Assembly: GCF_029478665.1 (NCBI RefSeq)
Contig: NZ_JARPQB010000015.1
Span: 124,001-188,000, forward strand
DNA length: 64,000 bases
Reading direction: 5' to 3'
Origin: Pseudomonas entomophila
Lineage (GTDB): Bacteria > Pseudomonadota > Gammaproteobacteria > Pseudomonadales > Pseudomonadaceae
Both the position numbers and the translations under genes were made by a program. The notes beneath the pieces are model-generated. The model was not told where the DNA came from and searched no databases. It saw only the letters and a list, made by a program, of their open reading frames with translations. Positions 1-9,155 of this stretch are shown one piece after another (the first letter of the stretch is position 1; every line of letters begins with the position of its first letter).

Positions 1-2
1 CC

Positions 3-1508
3 TGGGAAACCCTGGTGGCCATGCTCGCCACCACCAGCCTGGGCGCGGTCTGGTCAAGCTGCTCGCCCGAGTTCGGCACCCACGGCATCATCGACCGCTT
101 CGGCCAGATCGCCCCACGCTTGCTGATCGTCTGCGCCGGTTGCGAGTACGCGGGGAAAGCGCTCGACCTGGTGGAGAAGATCAACCAGGTCACCGAGCAA
201 TTACCGAGCCTGGAAACAGTGCTCGTCGTGCCCTACACACGCTCTCATACCCGGGCAGACGAGTTTACCCACGCTAACGCCAGGCTATGGGACGACTTCT
301 ACAAACCCGGTGGCGCACCGACCTTCACCGCACTGCCCTTCGACCACCCGCTGTACATCCTCTACTCCAGCGGCACCACCGGCGTGCCCAAGTGCATTGT
401 CCACCGCGCTGGTGGCGTGCTGCTGCAACACCTCAAGGAGCACGGCCTGCACAACGATCTCAAGGCCGACGACGTGCTGTTCTACTACACCACCTGCGGT
501 TGGATGATGTGGAACTGGCTAGTGAGCGGGCTGGCGGTCGGGGCCACCGTGGTGTTGTATGACGGTTCCCCCTTCCACCCCGGCCCCGAGCGGCTGCTCG
601 ACCTGATTGACGCCGAAGGCATCCACGCCTTCGGCACCAGCGCCAAGTACCTGGCGGCGCTGGAGCAGGCCGGGGTGGAGCCTGCGAAGTCCCATCGCCT
701 CGACAGCCTGCGCCTGCTGCTCAGCACCGGTTCGCCGTTGTCGCCGCACAGCTACGACTATGTGTACACCCGGGTGAAACCCGATGTGTGCCTGGCGTCC
801 ATGTCCGGCGGTACGGATATCGTCGCCTGCTTCGTGGCGGGCAATCCTCTGCTGCCGGTACGCCGTGGCGAAATCGCCGGCAAGGCGCTGGGCATGGCGG
901 TCGAAGTGTGGAACGCGCACGGCAAGCCGGTGATCGGCGAGAAAGGCGAGCTGGTCTGTACCCAACCGTTCCCGTCGATGCCACTGGGGTTCTGGGGGGA
1001 TGCCGATGGCAGTCGCTACCACGATGCCTATTTCAGCCAGTTCGAAAACGTCTGGTGCCAGGGTGACTACGCCGAGGAGTATCCCGGCGGCGGCCTGGTG
1101 ATCCATGGCCGCTCGGATGCCGTGCTCAACCCCGGCGGGGTGCGCATCGGCACGGCGGAAATCTACCGCCAGGTGGAAAAGGTCGAGGAGGTAGTGGAAA
1201 GCGTGGCCATCGGCCAGGACTGGGGCAACGACGTGCGCGTGGTGCTGTTCGTGCGCCTGCGCGAGGGCCTGCAACTGGACGACGCCCTGCGCCAGCACAT
1301 CCGCCAGGTGATCCGCCAGTACGCCACGCCGCGCCATGTGCCCAGCGTGATCGCCCAGGTCACCGACATCCCGCGCACCCTCAGCGGCAAACTGGTGGAA
1401 CTGGCGATCCGCAACGTGGTGCACGGCCTGCCGGTGAAGAACACCGATGCCCTGGCCAACCCCGAGGCGCTGGAGCAGTTCCGTGACCGCCCGGAGCTCA
1501 AGCTGTAG
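3..1508 (+). CDS. Acetoacetyl-CoA synthetase, 3' part (5' end outside window)
   Basis: ATP-dependent ligase joining CoA to acetoacetate through an acyl-adenylate, in the cytoplasm. The frame is open from base 3 and gives 501 residues; the family is about 650 long, so roughly the first 150 are missing upstream. Visible ANL-superfamily signatures are the AMP-binding loop [10 protein letters not shown] near base 365, GWMMWNW near 495, the hinge region with [12 protein letters not shown] near 1105, and the C-terminal catalytic lysine region SGKLVE near 1383. The text SPEFG and the WMMWNW motif fit acetoacetyl-CoA synthetase better than acetyl-CoA synthetase. The TAG stop lies in the first bases of a REP element, but the protein tail looks complete. 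Confidence 0.93.
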   Translation, partial: WETLVAMLATTSLGAVWSSCSPEFGTHGIIDRFGQIAPRLLIVCAGCEYAGKALDLVEKINQVTEQLPSLETVLVVPYTRSHTRADEFTHANARLWDDFYKPGGAPTFTALPFDHPLYILYSSGTTGVPKCIVHRAGGVLLQHLKEHGLHNDLKADDVLFYYTTCGWMMWNWLVSGLAVGATVVLYDGSPFHPGPERLLDLIDAEGIHAFGTSAKYLAALEQAGVEPAKSHRLDSLRLLLSTGSPLSPHSYDYVYTRVKPDVCLASMSGGTDIVACFVAGNPLLPVRRGEIAGKALGMAVEVWNAHGKPVIGEKGELVCTQPFPSMPLGFWGDADGSRYHDAYFSQFENVWCQGDYAEEYPGGGLVIHGRSDAVLNPGGVRIGTAEIYRQVEKVEEVVESVAIGQDWGNDVRVVLFVRLREGLQLDDALRQHIRQVIRQYATPRHVPSVIAQVTDIPRTLSGKLVELAIRNVVHGLPVKNTDALANPEALEQFRDRPELKL

Positions 1509-1588
1509 GAGCGGCTTCAGCCGCGATGCAGGCACCGCGGTGCCTGGCACCCGCCTCGCGGGTGATCGCGGCTGAAGCCGCTCCTACA
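1505..1588. repeat. REP palindrome pair (GGAGCGGCTTCAGCCGCGA class)
   Basis: Two inverted arms, GTAGGAGCGGCTTCAGCCGC and its complement, enclose a short centre with the imperfect palindrome CACCGCGGTG. Such REP pairs are extragenic repeats in P. putida-group genomes, normally mobilised by RAYT transposases, of which none is in the window. The same class recurs at 36520, 56953, 59904 and 60140. Here it supplies the TAG stop of the preceding gene and may form a transcript-end hairpin. Confidence 0.9.
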
Positions 1589-1651
1589 GAGAGGCCATCG
1601 TCAGGCATAATGGCGGCCTCCATCTGCCGTCCGAAGTACAGGTACCTCGCC

Positions 1652-1927
1652 ATGAAAGCCCAAGCCCGCCACATCCTGGTCAAGACCGCTGACGAAGCCG
1701 AGAAGCTCAAGCAGCGCATCGCCAACGGCGAGGCCTTCGACGTGCTGGCGAAAAAGTTCTCCACCTGCCCCTCCGGCAAGCGCGGCGGCGACCTGGGCGA
1801 AGTGCGCCCGGGCCAGTTGGTCGGCGCCATCGACCAGGTGATCTTCAAGAAACCCCTGCGCGTGGTGCACGGGCCGATCAAGAGCAAGTTCGGCTATCAC
1901 CTGGTGCAGACGTTCTACCGCGACTGA
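1652..1927 (+). CDS. ppiC: Peptidyl-prolyl cis-trans isomerase, parvulin type
   Basis: Small 91-residue single-domain parvulin that catalyses proline isomerisation in the cytoplasm; there is no signal peptide. The chosen ATG gives an N-terminus (MKAQARHILVK) typical of PpiC, with the RHILV strand at residues 6-10, the GGDLG segment near 46-50 and the conserved C-terminal GYHLV. The open frame extends further upstream into the REP element, but that part is not protein-like. It stands alone between a REP element and an autotransporter gene. Confidence 0.93.
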   Translation: MKAQARHILVKTADEAEKLKQRIANGEAFDVLAKKFSTCPSGKRGGDLGEVRPGQLVGAIDQVIFKKPLRVVHGPIKSKFGYHLVQTFYRD

Positions 1928-2020
1928 TCGCAGCGGATCACCTGGTATTTCTGCCAGTTGCCCGGCAACGGTTATTTACTTAAAACACAGGCAGTTCCGA
2001 ATGGACACGGAGACCTGCCA

Positions 2021-4189
2021 ATGCGTTATCTGCGCCTGCTTGCGCCTATCACTCTGGCCCTGCTCACACTGCCACTGCTCGTTCATTCCCAGGACCTCAA
2101 GGTTTCACCGGGCGATAACCTGGGTGAGGTGGTGCAGACCGTGGCCATCGACGACTTCACCATGACCGGCGGCACCGTCCAGTCCCTCGACCAGCGCGAT
2201 GGCCACGATACGTTCAAGATGACCGACGGACATATTGTCGGTGTCTTCAAAAATGGTGACTTGGCCTATTTCGAGGGCGGCACGATTGGAGAGGTGGACC
2301 TCAATCAAGCGAACAACGAGTTCATCATGTCCCAGGACACGGCCGTCAAAACGCGCATCGAAGGCGACCTGCTGAGTGACCGTGGCAACGACACGTTTAC
2401 CCTCCGTGGCGGCAGCATCGGCGGCCGGGTCTTCACCGGTTCGGGCGAGGACCGGGTAACCGTCAGCGGCCTCGGCAGCAAAACCCAGGTCAAGCGCCTC
2501 GACGGTGGCGCCGGCAATGACAGCCTGGTCTTCCAAGGCAGCCAGGTCAGCATAGGCGCCTACTACATCAACTGGGAGACGATCAGGCTCAACGACAACA
2601 GCCATCTGCGCCTCGATGACACCCTGACCCTGGGTGACGCAACCAGCGCCACCGGGCTTCTGGCCATCGATACCGGCAGTTCGCTGTCCTCACGCCAAGG
2701 CACGGTGACGGCGTTCACCGCAGGCCAGAAAGCAACAGTAAGCAACGCAGGGTTGATTGACCTGAGCACTGGCAACGATGCCCAAGGGCGCCTCACCCTG
2801 AACGGTGACTACCTTGGCGACAACGGCACGCTAAAACTCAAAAGCGTGCTGGCAGGTGACGACGCGGCCTCCGACCGACTGATAGTGAGCTTGGGCAACC
2901 TGTCCGGCAGCACCAACCTGCAAGTCGCCAATTTCGGCGGCGTGGGCGCAGCCACGGTTCACAACGGTATCCAGGTGGTGGAGGCCCGCGAAGGCGCCAC
3001 CAGCAGCGACACGGCATTCGTCCAGACCCAGACGCTTTCAGCGGGGGCCTACGACTATCGCCTGTTCAAAGGTGGCGTGACCGCTGGCAGCGAGAACAGC
3101 TGGTACTTGCGCTCCACCCTGGTGGCGCCACCGGCACCCAATGCGGGTGAGCCCGCCATTCCCGTCCCGGTCGCCGCGCCAGCCCCAGGCCAGACCGCGC
3201 TACCCTCGCTGTCGCCAGGCCAGAACCTGCCTTTGTATCGCCCCGAGGTACCGGTCTATGCCACGGCCGCCCGAGGCGCCGCGATCATCGCTCGACAGGC
3301 ACTGGGTACCTTCCACCAACGCCAGGGTGACCAACGCTTGCTCGCCGGCAATGGCGCGCTGCCCGCAAGCTGGGGCCAAGCCTACGGTGGCAATCTGCGC
3401 CAACAGTGGAGCGGCACGGTCAGCCCGAGCCTGGATGGCAACCTGTATGGATTCAAGGTGGGCCAGGACCTGTATGCCCAGGCCAGCGACAGCGGCTATC
3501 GACAGCACATGGGCCTGTACCTCGGCCACAGCCGGCTGGATGCCGACGTCAAGGGGTTCGCCCTGGCGGTGAAGGATCGCCGTGTCGGCGACCTGAAGCT
3601 CGATGGCGACAGTGTCGGCGCCTACTGGACCCTGGTCGGGCCACAGCGCTGGTACCTCGATAGTGTGCTGCAGTACACCCGCCTCGACGGCCGCGCCCGC
3701 TCCGAGCGGGGCGACAAGCTCGATATCGAAGGCCATGCCTGGACGGCCTCGGTCGAAACGGGCTACCCCATCGCCTTGTCGCAGCATTGGACGCTGGAGC
3801 CCCAAGCCCAGTTGATTGCCCAGAAGACCGCGCTGGACAGTGCCAGCGACAGCGTTTCACGCGTCAGCCACGACGCCCAGGTCGAATTGACCGGTCGCCT
3901 GGGCGTACGCCTGGAGGGTGCTTTCGAGCAATTGGCTGCGCGCCTGCTGCAACCCTATGTCCAACTCGACCTGTGGCATGGGGACGGTGGCCGCGACACC
4001 CTGACTTTCGATCGTGCGGACAAGATCAAGACCGACTATCGCTACACATCTCTGCAGTTTGAAGCCGGCCTGGTGGCCCAGCTCAGCAATGCCCTGAGCG
4101 TGCACGGCGGCGTGTGGTACAGCGGCAATCTCGACAGCCGCCAGCAGGAAGCCAGCGGTATGAACCTGGGGGTACGCTGGCAGTTCTAA
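2021..4189 (+). CDS. Autotransporter (type Va) with C-terminal beta-barrel
   Basis: A 722-residue self-secreting surface protein. The start at 2021 follows GGAG and opens a signal peptide ending near VHSQ (about residue 23). Residues about 25-360 are a beta-helix-like passenger rich in short G-G-T/S-I repeats. Residues about 367-395 are a proline/alanine linker, and about 440-722 form a pertactin-like autotransporter barrel ending in the aromatic WQF expected for BamA recognition. The passenger shows no protease or lipase motif, so adhesion or aggregation is only a guess. Its last 4 bases overlap the convergent lysE-type gene. Confidence 0.88.
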   Translation: MRYLRLLAPITLALLTLPLLVHSQDLKVSPGDNLGEVVQTVAIDDFTMTGGTVQSLDQRDGHDTFKMTDGHIVGVFKNGDLAYFEGGTIGEVDLNQANNEFIMSQDTAVKTRIEGDLLSDRGNDTFTLRGGSIGGRVFTGSGEDRVTVSGLGSKTQVKRLDGGAGNDSLVFQGSQVSIGAYYINWETIRLNDNSHLRLDDTLTLGDATSATGLLAIDTGSSLSSRQGTVTAFTAGQKATVSNAGLIDLSTGNDAQGRLTLNGDYLGDNGTLKLKSVLAGDDAASDRLIVSLGNLSGSTNLQVANFGGVGAATVHNGIQVVEAREGATSSDTAFVQTQTLSAGAYDYRLFKGGVTAGSENSWYLRSTLVAPPAPNAGEPAIPVPVAAPAPGQTALPSLSPGQNLPLYRPEVPVYATAARGAAIIARQALGTFHQRQGDQRLLAGNGALPASWGQAYGGNLRQQWSGTVSPSLDGNLYGFKVGQDLYAQASDSGYRQHMGLYLGHSRLDADVKGFALAVKDRRVGDLKLDGDSVGAYWTLVGPQRWYLDSVLQYTRLDGRARSERGDKLDIEGHAWTASVETGYPIALSQHWTLEPQAQLIAQKTALDSASDSVSRVSHDAQVELTGRLGVRLEGAFEQLAARLLQPYVQLDLWHGDGGRDTLTFDRADKIKTDYRYTSLQFEAGLVAQLSNALSVHGGVWYSGNLDSRQQEASGMNLGVRWQF

Positions 4190-4809
4190 CGACGGGCAGC
4201 CAACAACCCCAGCCCTGCGGCGCCCAGTAACGAAGCGCTGACCCGGTTGAACACCCGGCGCGGCCCGGGGCGCTCGAACCAACGCTGCAAGTAGGCGCCC
4301 AACCCGGCGTAGATGGCGATGGCCGCCCACTCCAGCAGCAGGAACAGCACGCCCAGTTGCAGGAACTGTTCGCTGACTGGCGTGGCACCGCCTACGGTGA
4401 CGAACTGCGGCAGGAAGGCGGTGAAGATCAGGATCGCCTTCGGATTGCCGGCCGCCACCCAGAACTCCTGGCGCGCCAGCTTCCACGTCCCTCGCGGCTG
4501 CTCCCCCGTCACCTGCGCCTCGCCCACCGGCGCTCGCCACAGCTGCCAGGCAATGTAGAACAGGTAACCCGCGCCCAGCACCTTGATCGCCAGGAACAGG
4601 TACTCGCTGGTATGCAACACCACCGCCAGGCCCATGGCGGCCAGGGCGATCATGCCGCTGAACGCCAGCAGGCGCCCGCCACCGGCCACGCAGGCGGTGC
4701 GCAGGCCATAGCGGCTGGCGTTGTGCAGCGACAGCAGGTTGTTCGGCCCGGGGGCCATGTTCAGGGCAAAGCAGGCAGGGATGAACAGCAACAGGCTCGA
4801 CAGGTCCAT
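4186..4809 (-). CDS. LysE/RhtB-family amino-acid exporter (first)
   Basis: Inner-membrane exporter of 207 residues, the usual family length, with five to six hydrophobic segments. The LysE signature region APGPNN is at residues 19-24 in the first membrane segment and the NPKA motif near residue 122. These proteins efflux amino acids or small metabolites; the substrate cannot be read from sequence. It is divergent from an AraC-type regulator starting at 4944, which is a plausible controller. Confidence 0.88.
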   Translation of the reverse strand: MDLSSLLLFIPACFALNMAPGPNNLLSLHNASRYGLRTACVAGGGRLLAFSGMIALAAMGLAVVLHTSEYLFLAIKVLGAGYLFYIAWQLWRAPVGEAQVTGEQPRGTWKLARQEFWVAAGNPKAILIFTAFLPQFVTVGGATPVSEQFLQLGVLFLLLEWAAIAIYAGLGAYLQRWFERPGPRRVFNRVSASLLGAAGLGLLAARR

Positions 4810-4943
4810 TCTTCTTCTCCTTCAAGGACCACGCAGCGTCGCGCCCGGCCAGTGCTTGCGTCAAGCACAGTCACACGGCAAATGGCCGCAACAGTCGCCA
4901 GCGATTACACTGCTGCCGTCTTCGGATACCCCTGGCCCTTGCC

Positions 4944-5759
4944 ATGCCTTCTTCGAGCAGTGAAATCTGGCACGACCCGGCCCTGCCCCATGTCGAGAGC
5001 CGACGCGCCTGCCACAGCCGCGCCTGCTACAAGGCCCACAGCCATCCGACCTTTTCCATCGGCGCGGTGGATGCTGGTTTCAGCCGCTTTACCGGCGCGG
5101 GAGAAGGTGAAGCGCGCCTTACGCCCGGCACCCTGGTGCTGGTCCCGGCGCAGCGGGTGCATGCCTGCAACCCAGAACCTGGCCAGGCCTGGAGCTACCA
5201 GATGCTGCACCTGGACGCCGACTGGCTGCGCGACCTGCGCCTGGAGTCCGGGATCGCCGCCGGCGAGCCTGGGGCACTGGCGCGGATCAGTCGTTCGCGG
5301 GTGCTGTATCGGCAGTTCTGCGCGCTCAATGCACTGCTGTTTTCACCCGTCACGCCAATCGAAAAGGACGCGGCGTTGGTGACGTTCATCGGCGACCACG
5401 ACTTCTCCGGACATCCTGCGTTGCAGCCAGCCCCGCCGCTACCGCCCTCGATCCTGCAGGAGTTGATCGCACGTGTCGATGACAACGACCTGGCGACTTT
5501 GAGCCTTGACCGCCTGGCACAACAGGCGCGGTTGGGGCGTTATCAACTGATCCGCGCATTCAACGCCGCGACCGGCATGACACCCCACGCCTACCTGCTC
5601 AATGCGCGGGTGAACAAGGCGCGCCAGCTGTTGCGCCAGGGGCATGGGTTGGCGGAGGTCGCCTATCGACTGGGCTTCGCCGACCAGAGTCATTTTCAAA
5701 GGGTGTTCAAGGCCCACGCGGGTGTGACACCCGGCACCTACCGCCGCGCCCACGGGTAG
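4944..5759 (+). CDS. AraC-family transcriptional regulator
   Basis: A 271-residue DNA-binding regulator with an N-terminal cupin-like sensor (histidine-rich HSRACYKAHSHPTF near residues 24-37) and a C-terminal double helix-turn-helix of about 100 residues. The second HTH is recognisable as AEVAYRLGFADQSHFQRVFK, followed by GVTPGTYRR. The arrangement matches regulators next to LysE exporters, with the divergent exporter 135 bp away. The TAG stop is shared with the start of a REP element. The effector is unknown. Confidence 0.88.
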   Translation: MPSSSSEIWHDPALPHVESRRACHSRACYKAHSHPTFSIGAVDAGFSRFTGAGEGEARLTPGTLVLVPAQRVHACNPEPGQAWSYQMLHLDADWLRDLRLESGIAAGEPGALARISRSRVLYRQFCALNALLFSPVTPIEKDAALVTFIGDHDFSGHPALQPAPPLPPSILQELIARVDDNDLATLSLDRLAQQARLGRYQLIRAFNAATGMTPHAYLLNARVNKARQLLRQGHGLAEVAYRLGFADQSHFQRVFKAHAGVTPGTYRRAHG

Positions 5760-5844
5760 GAGCCAGCCTTGCTGGCGAACGCAAGGCGCAGCCTTGCCTG
5801 CCAACACCCTGCAATGCCCTTCGCCAGCAAGGCTGGCTCCTACA
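5756..5844. repeat. REP palindrome pair (GGAGCCAGCCTTGCTGGCGAA class)
   Basis: Inverted arms GTAGGAGCCAGCCTTGCTGG and complement, around a short spacer containing a second imperfect palindrome (GCAAGGC/GCCTTGC). This is the second REP class of the window, with related copies near 14380, 27300, 27484, 40972, 45387 and 52887. It overlaps the stop codon of the AraC-type gene and separates it from the second exporter gene. Confidence 0.9.
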
Positions 5845-5929
5845 GGGGTCAGGTTTGTGCAATTTTCTTCAATACCCCCTGAAAGGCCGTCGACAGACTA
5901 CGGCTTTCCCTTCACACGAAAACCGCCCC

Positions 5930-6550
5930 ATGGAACAGTTCCTGCTCATCGCCGCCGCCCACTTCCTCGCCCTGCTCTCCCCCGGCCCGGACTTTTTCCT
6001 GGTCGCCCGCACTTCGGTCAACGCCGGTTGGCGCGTGGCCAGCGGCGCCTGCCTGGGCATCGCCCTGGCCAATGGCCTGTTCATCTGCGTGGCCTTCGCC
6101 GGGGTGTCCATCCTGCACGATGGCAGCGCCTTGTTCATGGCCCTGCAACTGGCAGGCTGCGGTTATCTGATCTACATCGGGCAGCTGTTCCTGAGGCATG
6201 CCGGGCACAGCAGCCTGGCCGGTGCGCAAAGAACTGGCGCGGGATCACCCGGTGACTGGCTTGCCAGCCTGGGCATGGGCCTCGCCTCGGGCGTTCTCAA
6301 CCCGAAGAACGCGCTGTTCTATGCCAGCCTGGCGAGCCTGGTCGCCAGCGAAGGGGCCTGGCTCAAGGTCGGCTACGGTCTCTGGATGTTCAGTATCGTC
6401 CTGGCCTGGGACCTGCTGGTCGCCCTGGCCATCGGCAACCCGCGGGTACTGCGCCGGTTCGCCCGGCTGCTGCCGTGGCTTGAGCGGGCGTCCGGAATGA
6501 TGCTGATCCTGCTGGCAGGCGGCGTGCTTATTCACCTGGCATGGGGTTGA
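5930..6550 (+). CDS. LysE/RhtB-family exporter (second)
   Basis: Inner-membrane efflux protein of 206 residues with the LysE signature LSPGPDFF at about residues 16-23 and NPKNA near 123. The start MEQFLLIAAAHF puts the first membrane helix directly at the N-terminus, as in the family; the longer upstream open frame is not hydrophobic. It is only distantly similar to the exporter at 4186, so it does not look like a recent duplicate. The 3' end overlaps the convergent phosphatase gene by 23 bp. Substrate unknown. Confidence 0.88.
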   Translation: MEQFLLIAAAHFLALLSPGPDFFLVARTSVNAGWRVASGACLGIALANGLFICVAFAGVSILHDGSALFMALQLAGCGYLIYIGQLFLRHAGHSSLAGAQRTGAGSPGDWLASLGMGLASGVLNPKNALFYASLASLVASEGAWLKVGYGLWMFSIVLAWDLLVALAIGNPRVLRRFARLLPWLERASGMMLILLAGGVLIHLAWG

Positions 6551-7223
6551 CCAGTGTCAGCGATGCGAGGTCGAGCAAGCTGAAGTGACCACTGCCCCAG
6601 CCGCCGGTATCGAGGTGCCAGACATTGCCAAGCACTTTCATCCGGAGCAGCGGCGTATGCCCGACCACCAGGGCACGCAGCCCTTCGACCCACTGCTCGT
6701 CACCCTCCCGCAGCCGCCGCCGCGACCACTGGCAGATTTCCCGCACATCAGGGTCGTCGTCGTTCTGCAGGCTCTCCTTCAGTGCCGCCCAGTCACTGAA
6801 CGGGCTGTCGGCATGCAGCAGGCCGATCGGCCCATGGAAGGTTTCGACCTCCAGCGCGATGGGCATCGTCAGGAACGCTTCCACGAAAGGCTCCTGCTCA
6901 TGCTCCGGCAGGTCGATAAACCAGCCACCCCCCGCCGCACGGTACATGTCCAGGTCAACCCGCCCGCCATACAGGTGATTGATTGCCAGTGTCTCGTGGT
7001 TGCCCTGCACCGCATGAAACCAAGGCTCGGCCAGCCATTCCAGGGCTTTCTCGCTGTCCGGCCCACGGTCGACCAAGTCGCCCACGCTGAACAGGCGATC
7101 GACCCGCGGATCGAAACCCACGTCCTCCAGGCAGGCTTGCAAGCGCTGGAAATGCCCATGGATATCGCCCACGGCCAGGTCGCGCCCGCGGGTGTTGGCG
7201 GCTATCCGCCGATAACGGCTCAT
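6528..7223 (-). CDS. PrpA/PrpB-like serine/threonine (metallo-)phosphatase
   Basis: A 231-residue cytoplasmic PPP-family phosphatase with two metal ions. All three signature motifs are present in order: GDIHG near residues 19-23, GDLVDRG near 48-54 and GNHE near 73-76, followed by a conserved histidine in VGHTPLL near 186. Length and motifs match PrpA/PrpB of enterobacteria, which dephosphorylate phosphoproteins. The natural substrate here is unknown. It is divergent from the DUF3016 gene, with 74 bp between starts. Confidence 0.88.
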   Translation of the reverse strand: MSRYRRIAANTRGRDLAVGDIHGHFQRLQACLEDVGFDPRVDRLFSVGDLVDRGPDSEKALEWLAEPWFHAVQGNHETLAINHLYGGRVDLDMYRAAGGGWFIDLPEHEQEPFVEAFLTMPIALEVETFHGPIGLLHADSPFSDWAALKESLQNDDDPDVREICQWSRRRLREGDEQWVEGLRALVVGHTPLLRMKVLGNVWHLDTGGWGSGHFSLLDLASLTLVNPMPGE

Positions 7224-7297
7224 TGCATCGTCCTCTGCGACTTCCCCGGCACAGGCGTAAAATGGTCAGGCAGACCGTCCACACCCGGAGGTGCAGC

Positions 7298-7810
7298 ATG
7301 CGTACCACCCTGGCCTGTGCCGTACTGATGGTGCTGGCATTTGACAGCATGGCACAGGGCACCCCGGCCGCACAGGTCGAGGTGCAATTCGAACACCCGG
7401 AGAACTTTCGCGATGCCAGCCTCGACAGCGCTGGCTACGAGCATGGCGCCGAGACCCAGGTGATGCAGGCCATCACCACCCACCTGCAGAAGCTCGGCCA
7501 GCGCTACCTGAAACCCGGCCAACAGCTGGTCATCGATATCCGCGACATCGACCTGGCGGGGCGTTTCGAACCCTGGCACAGCCGCGCCTACGATGTGCGT
7601 TTCATGCGCGATATCACCTGGCCCAGCATCGACCTGGTCTACACCCTCACCCAACCCGGCCACCCCGCCGTTCAGGCGCAGGAACACCTGAGCGACAAGA
7701 TGTACCTCAGCCGCCCCGGCCGCCAGGCCAGCGGTGACCGCCTGTTCGCCGAGAAGGCCCTGCTCAGCGACTGGTTCCGCCAGCGCTTCGCCCAGTTGCC
7801 GCCCTCCTGA
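7298..7810 (+). CDS. DUF3016 family secreted protein
   Basis: A 170-residue protein of unknown function. The start at 7298 follows GGAGGTG and opens a clear signal peptide ending DSMAQG (cleavage near residue 19-21), so it is probably periplasmic; the upstream in-frame extension is not conserved-looking. The body has the DUF3016 features F-x-H-PENF early and the IRDIDLAG strand in the middle. No catalytic motif is visible. Confidence 0.8.
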   Translation: MRTTLACAVLMVLAFDSMAQGTPAAQVEVQFEHPENFRDASLDSAGYEHGAETQVMQAITTHLQKLGQRYLKPGQQLVIDIRDIDLAGRFEPWHSRAYDVRFMRDITWPSIDLVYTLTQPGHPAVQAQEHLSDKMYLSRPGRQASGDRLFAEKALLSDWFRQRFAQLPPS

Positions 7811-7812
7811 AC

Positions 7813-7999
7813 TCAATCGCGCAAGCGGGCCAGCGCCAGCGGTGCGATCAGCCTGTGGAACGGCGCCACGGGCAGCATGTAGAGCCACCCCAGCAGGTTA
7901 TGGGTGCGCACCACCGTGCTCACCAGCACCTGGCACCGGCCGTCGGCCATGGGTCGACGCTTCAAGGCGATGTGCACATCCAGATGCCGATCACAGTGC
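7813..7999 (-). pseudogene. C-terminal remnant of a DUF2867-family protein
   Basis: Read on the minus strand, about 60 codons ending at the stop 7815-7813 give CDRHLDVHIAL, then STVVRTHNLLGWLY and VAPFHRLIAPLAL. This is the C-terminus of DUF2867 proteins (DKHLDFRVSV...TVVRF...VRPFHRLIVP in intact members, from memory). No start codon or upstream two thirds exist, since the sequence changes to an unrelated plus-strand tail near 8000-8020. It is a truncated, non-functional remnant. Confidence 0.6.
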
Positions 8000-8022
8000 C
8001 ATCGCCCCGAAGGCCCGCCTCC

Positions 8023-8140
8023 TGGTCAGTACCTGCGTGAAGTGCAGGCCCATGCCCGCCGTGCTCATCGCCACTACGGCCTGTTCGCCGGGACACTGCT
8101 TACCGTCGTGCTGGGGTTGCTCTGCGCCTGGCTCGGTTGA
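8023..8140 (+). pseudogene. Possible C-terminal tail of an unidentified membrane protein
   Basis: The plus-strand frame ending at TGA 8138-8140 reads QYLREVQAHARR, then a single hydrophobic helix (LFAGTLLTVVLGLLCAWLG) at the very end. No credible start precedes it, because upstream bases belong to the opposite-strand DUF2867 remnant. It looks like the 3' end of a deleted gene joined tail-to-tail with that remnant. I do not recognise the family. Confidence 0.3.
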
Positions 8141-8144
8141 GCCC

Positions 8145-8645
8145 TCAGAAGTCCAGTGCCAGGCTCTGTCGCCCTTCCAGCGCCAGCAGGAACTGTTTGG
8201 CCGGCAGCCCACCCGCAAAACCCGTGAGGTTGCCGGACGCGCCGATCACCCGGTGGCACGGGGCGATGATCGAGATCGGGTTGCGCCCGTTGGCCGCGCC
8301 AACCGCCCGCACCGCGTCGGGGTTGCCGATCTGCCGGGCGATGTCGCTGTAGCTGCGGGTCTCACCGAAGGGGATGGTCAGCAGCGCCGCCCAGACCTGG
8401 CGCTGGAACTCGGTGCCGGCGAAGTCCAGGTCCAGCTCGAAATGCTGCCGCGTGCCGGCGAAGTACTCGCCCAGTTGGCGGGCGGTTTCACGCAGCACGG
8501 GATGATGATCATCGCGGTGCAACTCGCCCAGCCGCACGCGGTTGCTGTGCTCATGCTCCCAGAGCACGGCGGCCAGGCACTCGCCACGGGCCACCAGGGT
8601 GAGGGTGCCGACGGGGGAAGACTGTAGCGTGAAAGCGTTCGACAT
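8145..8645 (-). CDS. ogt: Methylated-DNA--[protein]-cysteine S-methyltransferase
   Basis: Suicide repair protein of 166 residues that transfers alkyl groups from O6-alkylguanine in DNA to its own cysteine. The invariant active-site motif PCHRVI is present with Cys130, preceded by the DNA-binding helix region (SYSDIARQIG) and AVRAVGAANG with the arginine finger, and followed by the GFAGGLPAKQFLL tail. Length fits Ogt rather than two-domain Ada. It is a single gene beginning 124 bp before a small lipoprotein gene on the same strand. Confidence 0.95.
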   Translation of the reverse strand: MSNAFTLQSSPVGTLTLVARGECLAAVLWEHEHSNRVRLGELHRDDHHPVLRETARQLGEYFAGTRQHFELDLDFAGTEFQRQVWAALLTIPFGETRSYSDIARQIGNPDAVRAVGAANGRNPISIIAPCHRVIGASGNLTGFAGGLPAKQFLLALEGRQSLALDF

Positions 8646-8768
8646 GGCGGGCTCCTGCCGGGAAAAAACGATGGCCCACTCTACGCATCCCTTCGCGGCG
8701 ATGCATCCGCATTCTTGCCCGCTTCTTCATGCCCGGGCCGAAACTTGGCCCAGGCATGAATAAGTTGG

Positions 8769-9155
8769 CTAGGCCCGCGAACACATGAGCGCGGCGTCGA
8801 GCAGGCGCCCATTGTCGTACCAGGCATCGCGCTGGTAGGCGAGGAACTTGTACTGCCCATCCACCTGCCGCATCTCGACCAGGCCAGAGGCTTTGTGAGG
8901 GTCGGTGCTGTCGACGAAGAGCTCAACCGTGTTGTTGCTTTGCTGCAGGTAAGTCTTTGCACCACCTTGCAACTCACCTTGTACGCAGCCCAGGTACTGC
9001 GGCGGGTTCTTTGCGGTCATGCCGGACGTGTAGTCATGCCCTGCGCGAACATCCGTGTTGTTCGCGCAACCGTCCAGCAACAGGCTGGAAACACTGGCCA
9101 GCAGCAACACCGTGAAAACCGCCTTCGACCGCTTGACCCTCACTGAGCCTTTCAT
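8769..9155 (-). CDS. Small lipoprotein of unknown function
   Basis: A 128-residue protein; the start at 9155 follows GGAAGG and gives a signal sequence with a lipobox-like LLLDGC, so the mature protein would begin at Cys near residue 30. The Asp before the glycine in the lipobox is unusual. The body contains CVQGELQGGAKTYLQQ and a C-terminal ALMCSRA, giving two further cysteines that could pair. I do not recognise the family. A longer in-frame start at 9242 exists but adds a non-signal-like stretch. Confidence 0.65.
   Translation of the reverse strand: MKGSVRVKRSKAVFTVLLLASVSSLLLDGCANNTDVRAGHDYTSGMTAKNPPQYLGCVQGELQGGAKTYLQQSNNTVELFVDSTDPHKASGLVEMRQVDGQYKFLAYQRDAWYDNGRLLDAALMCSRA

Noticed and set aside
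519..1550. 343-codon minus-strand frame opposite the acetoacetyl-CoA synthetase gene
   Set aside because: Antisense shadow; the plus strand has complete ANL-family motifs.
4357..5382. 341-codon plus-strand frame spanning the LysE and AraC genes
   Set aside because: It crosses two real genes in other frames and the promoter region between them; the product has no hydrophobic or domain signature.
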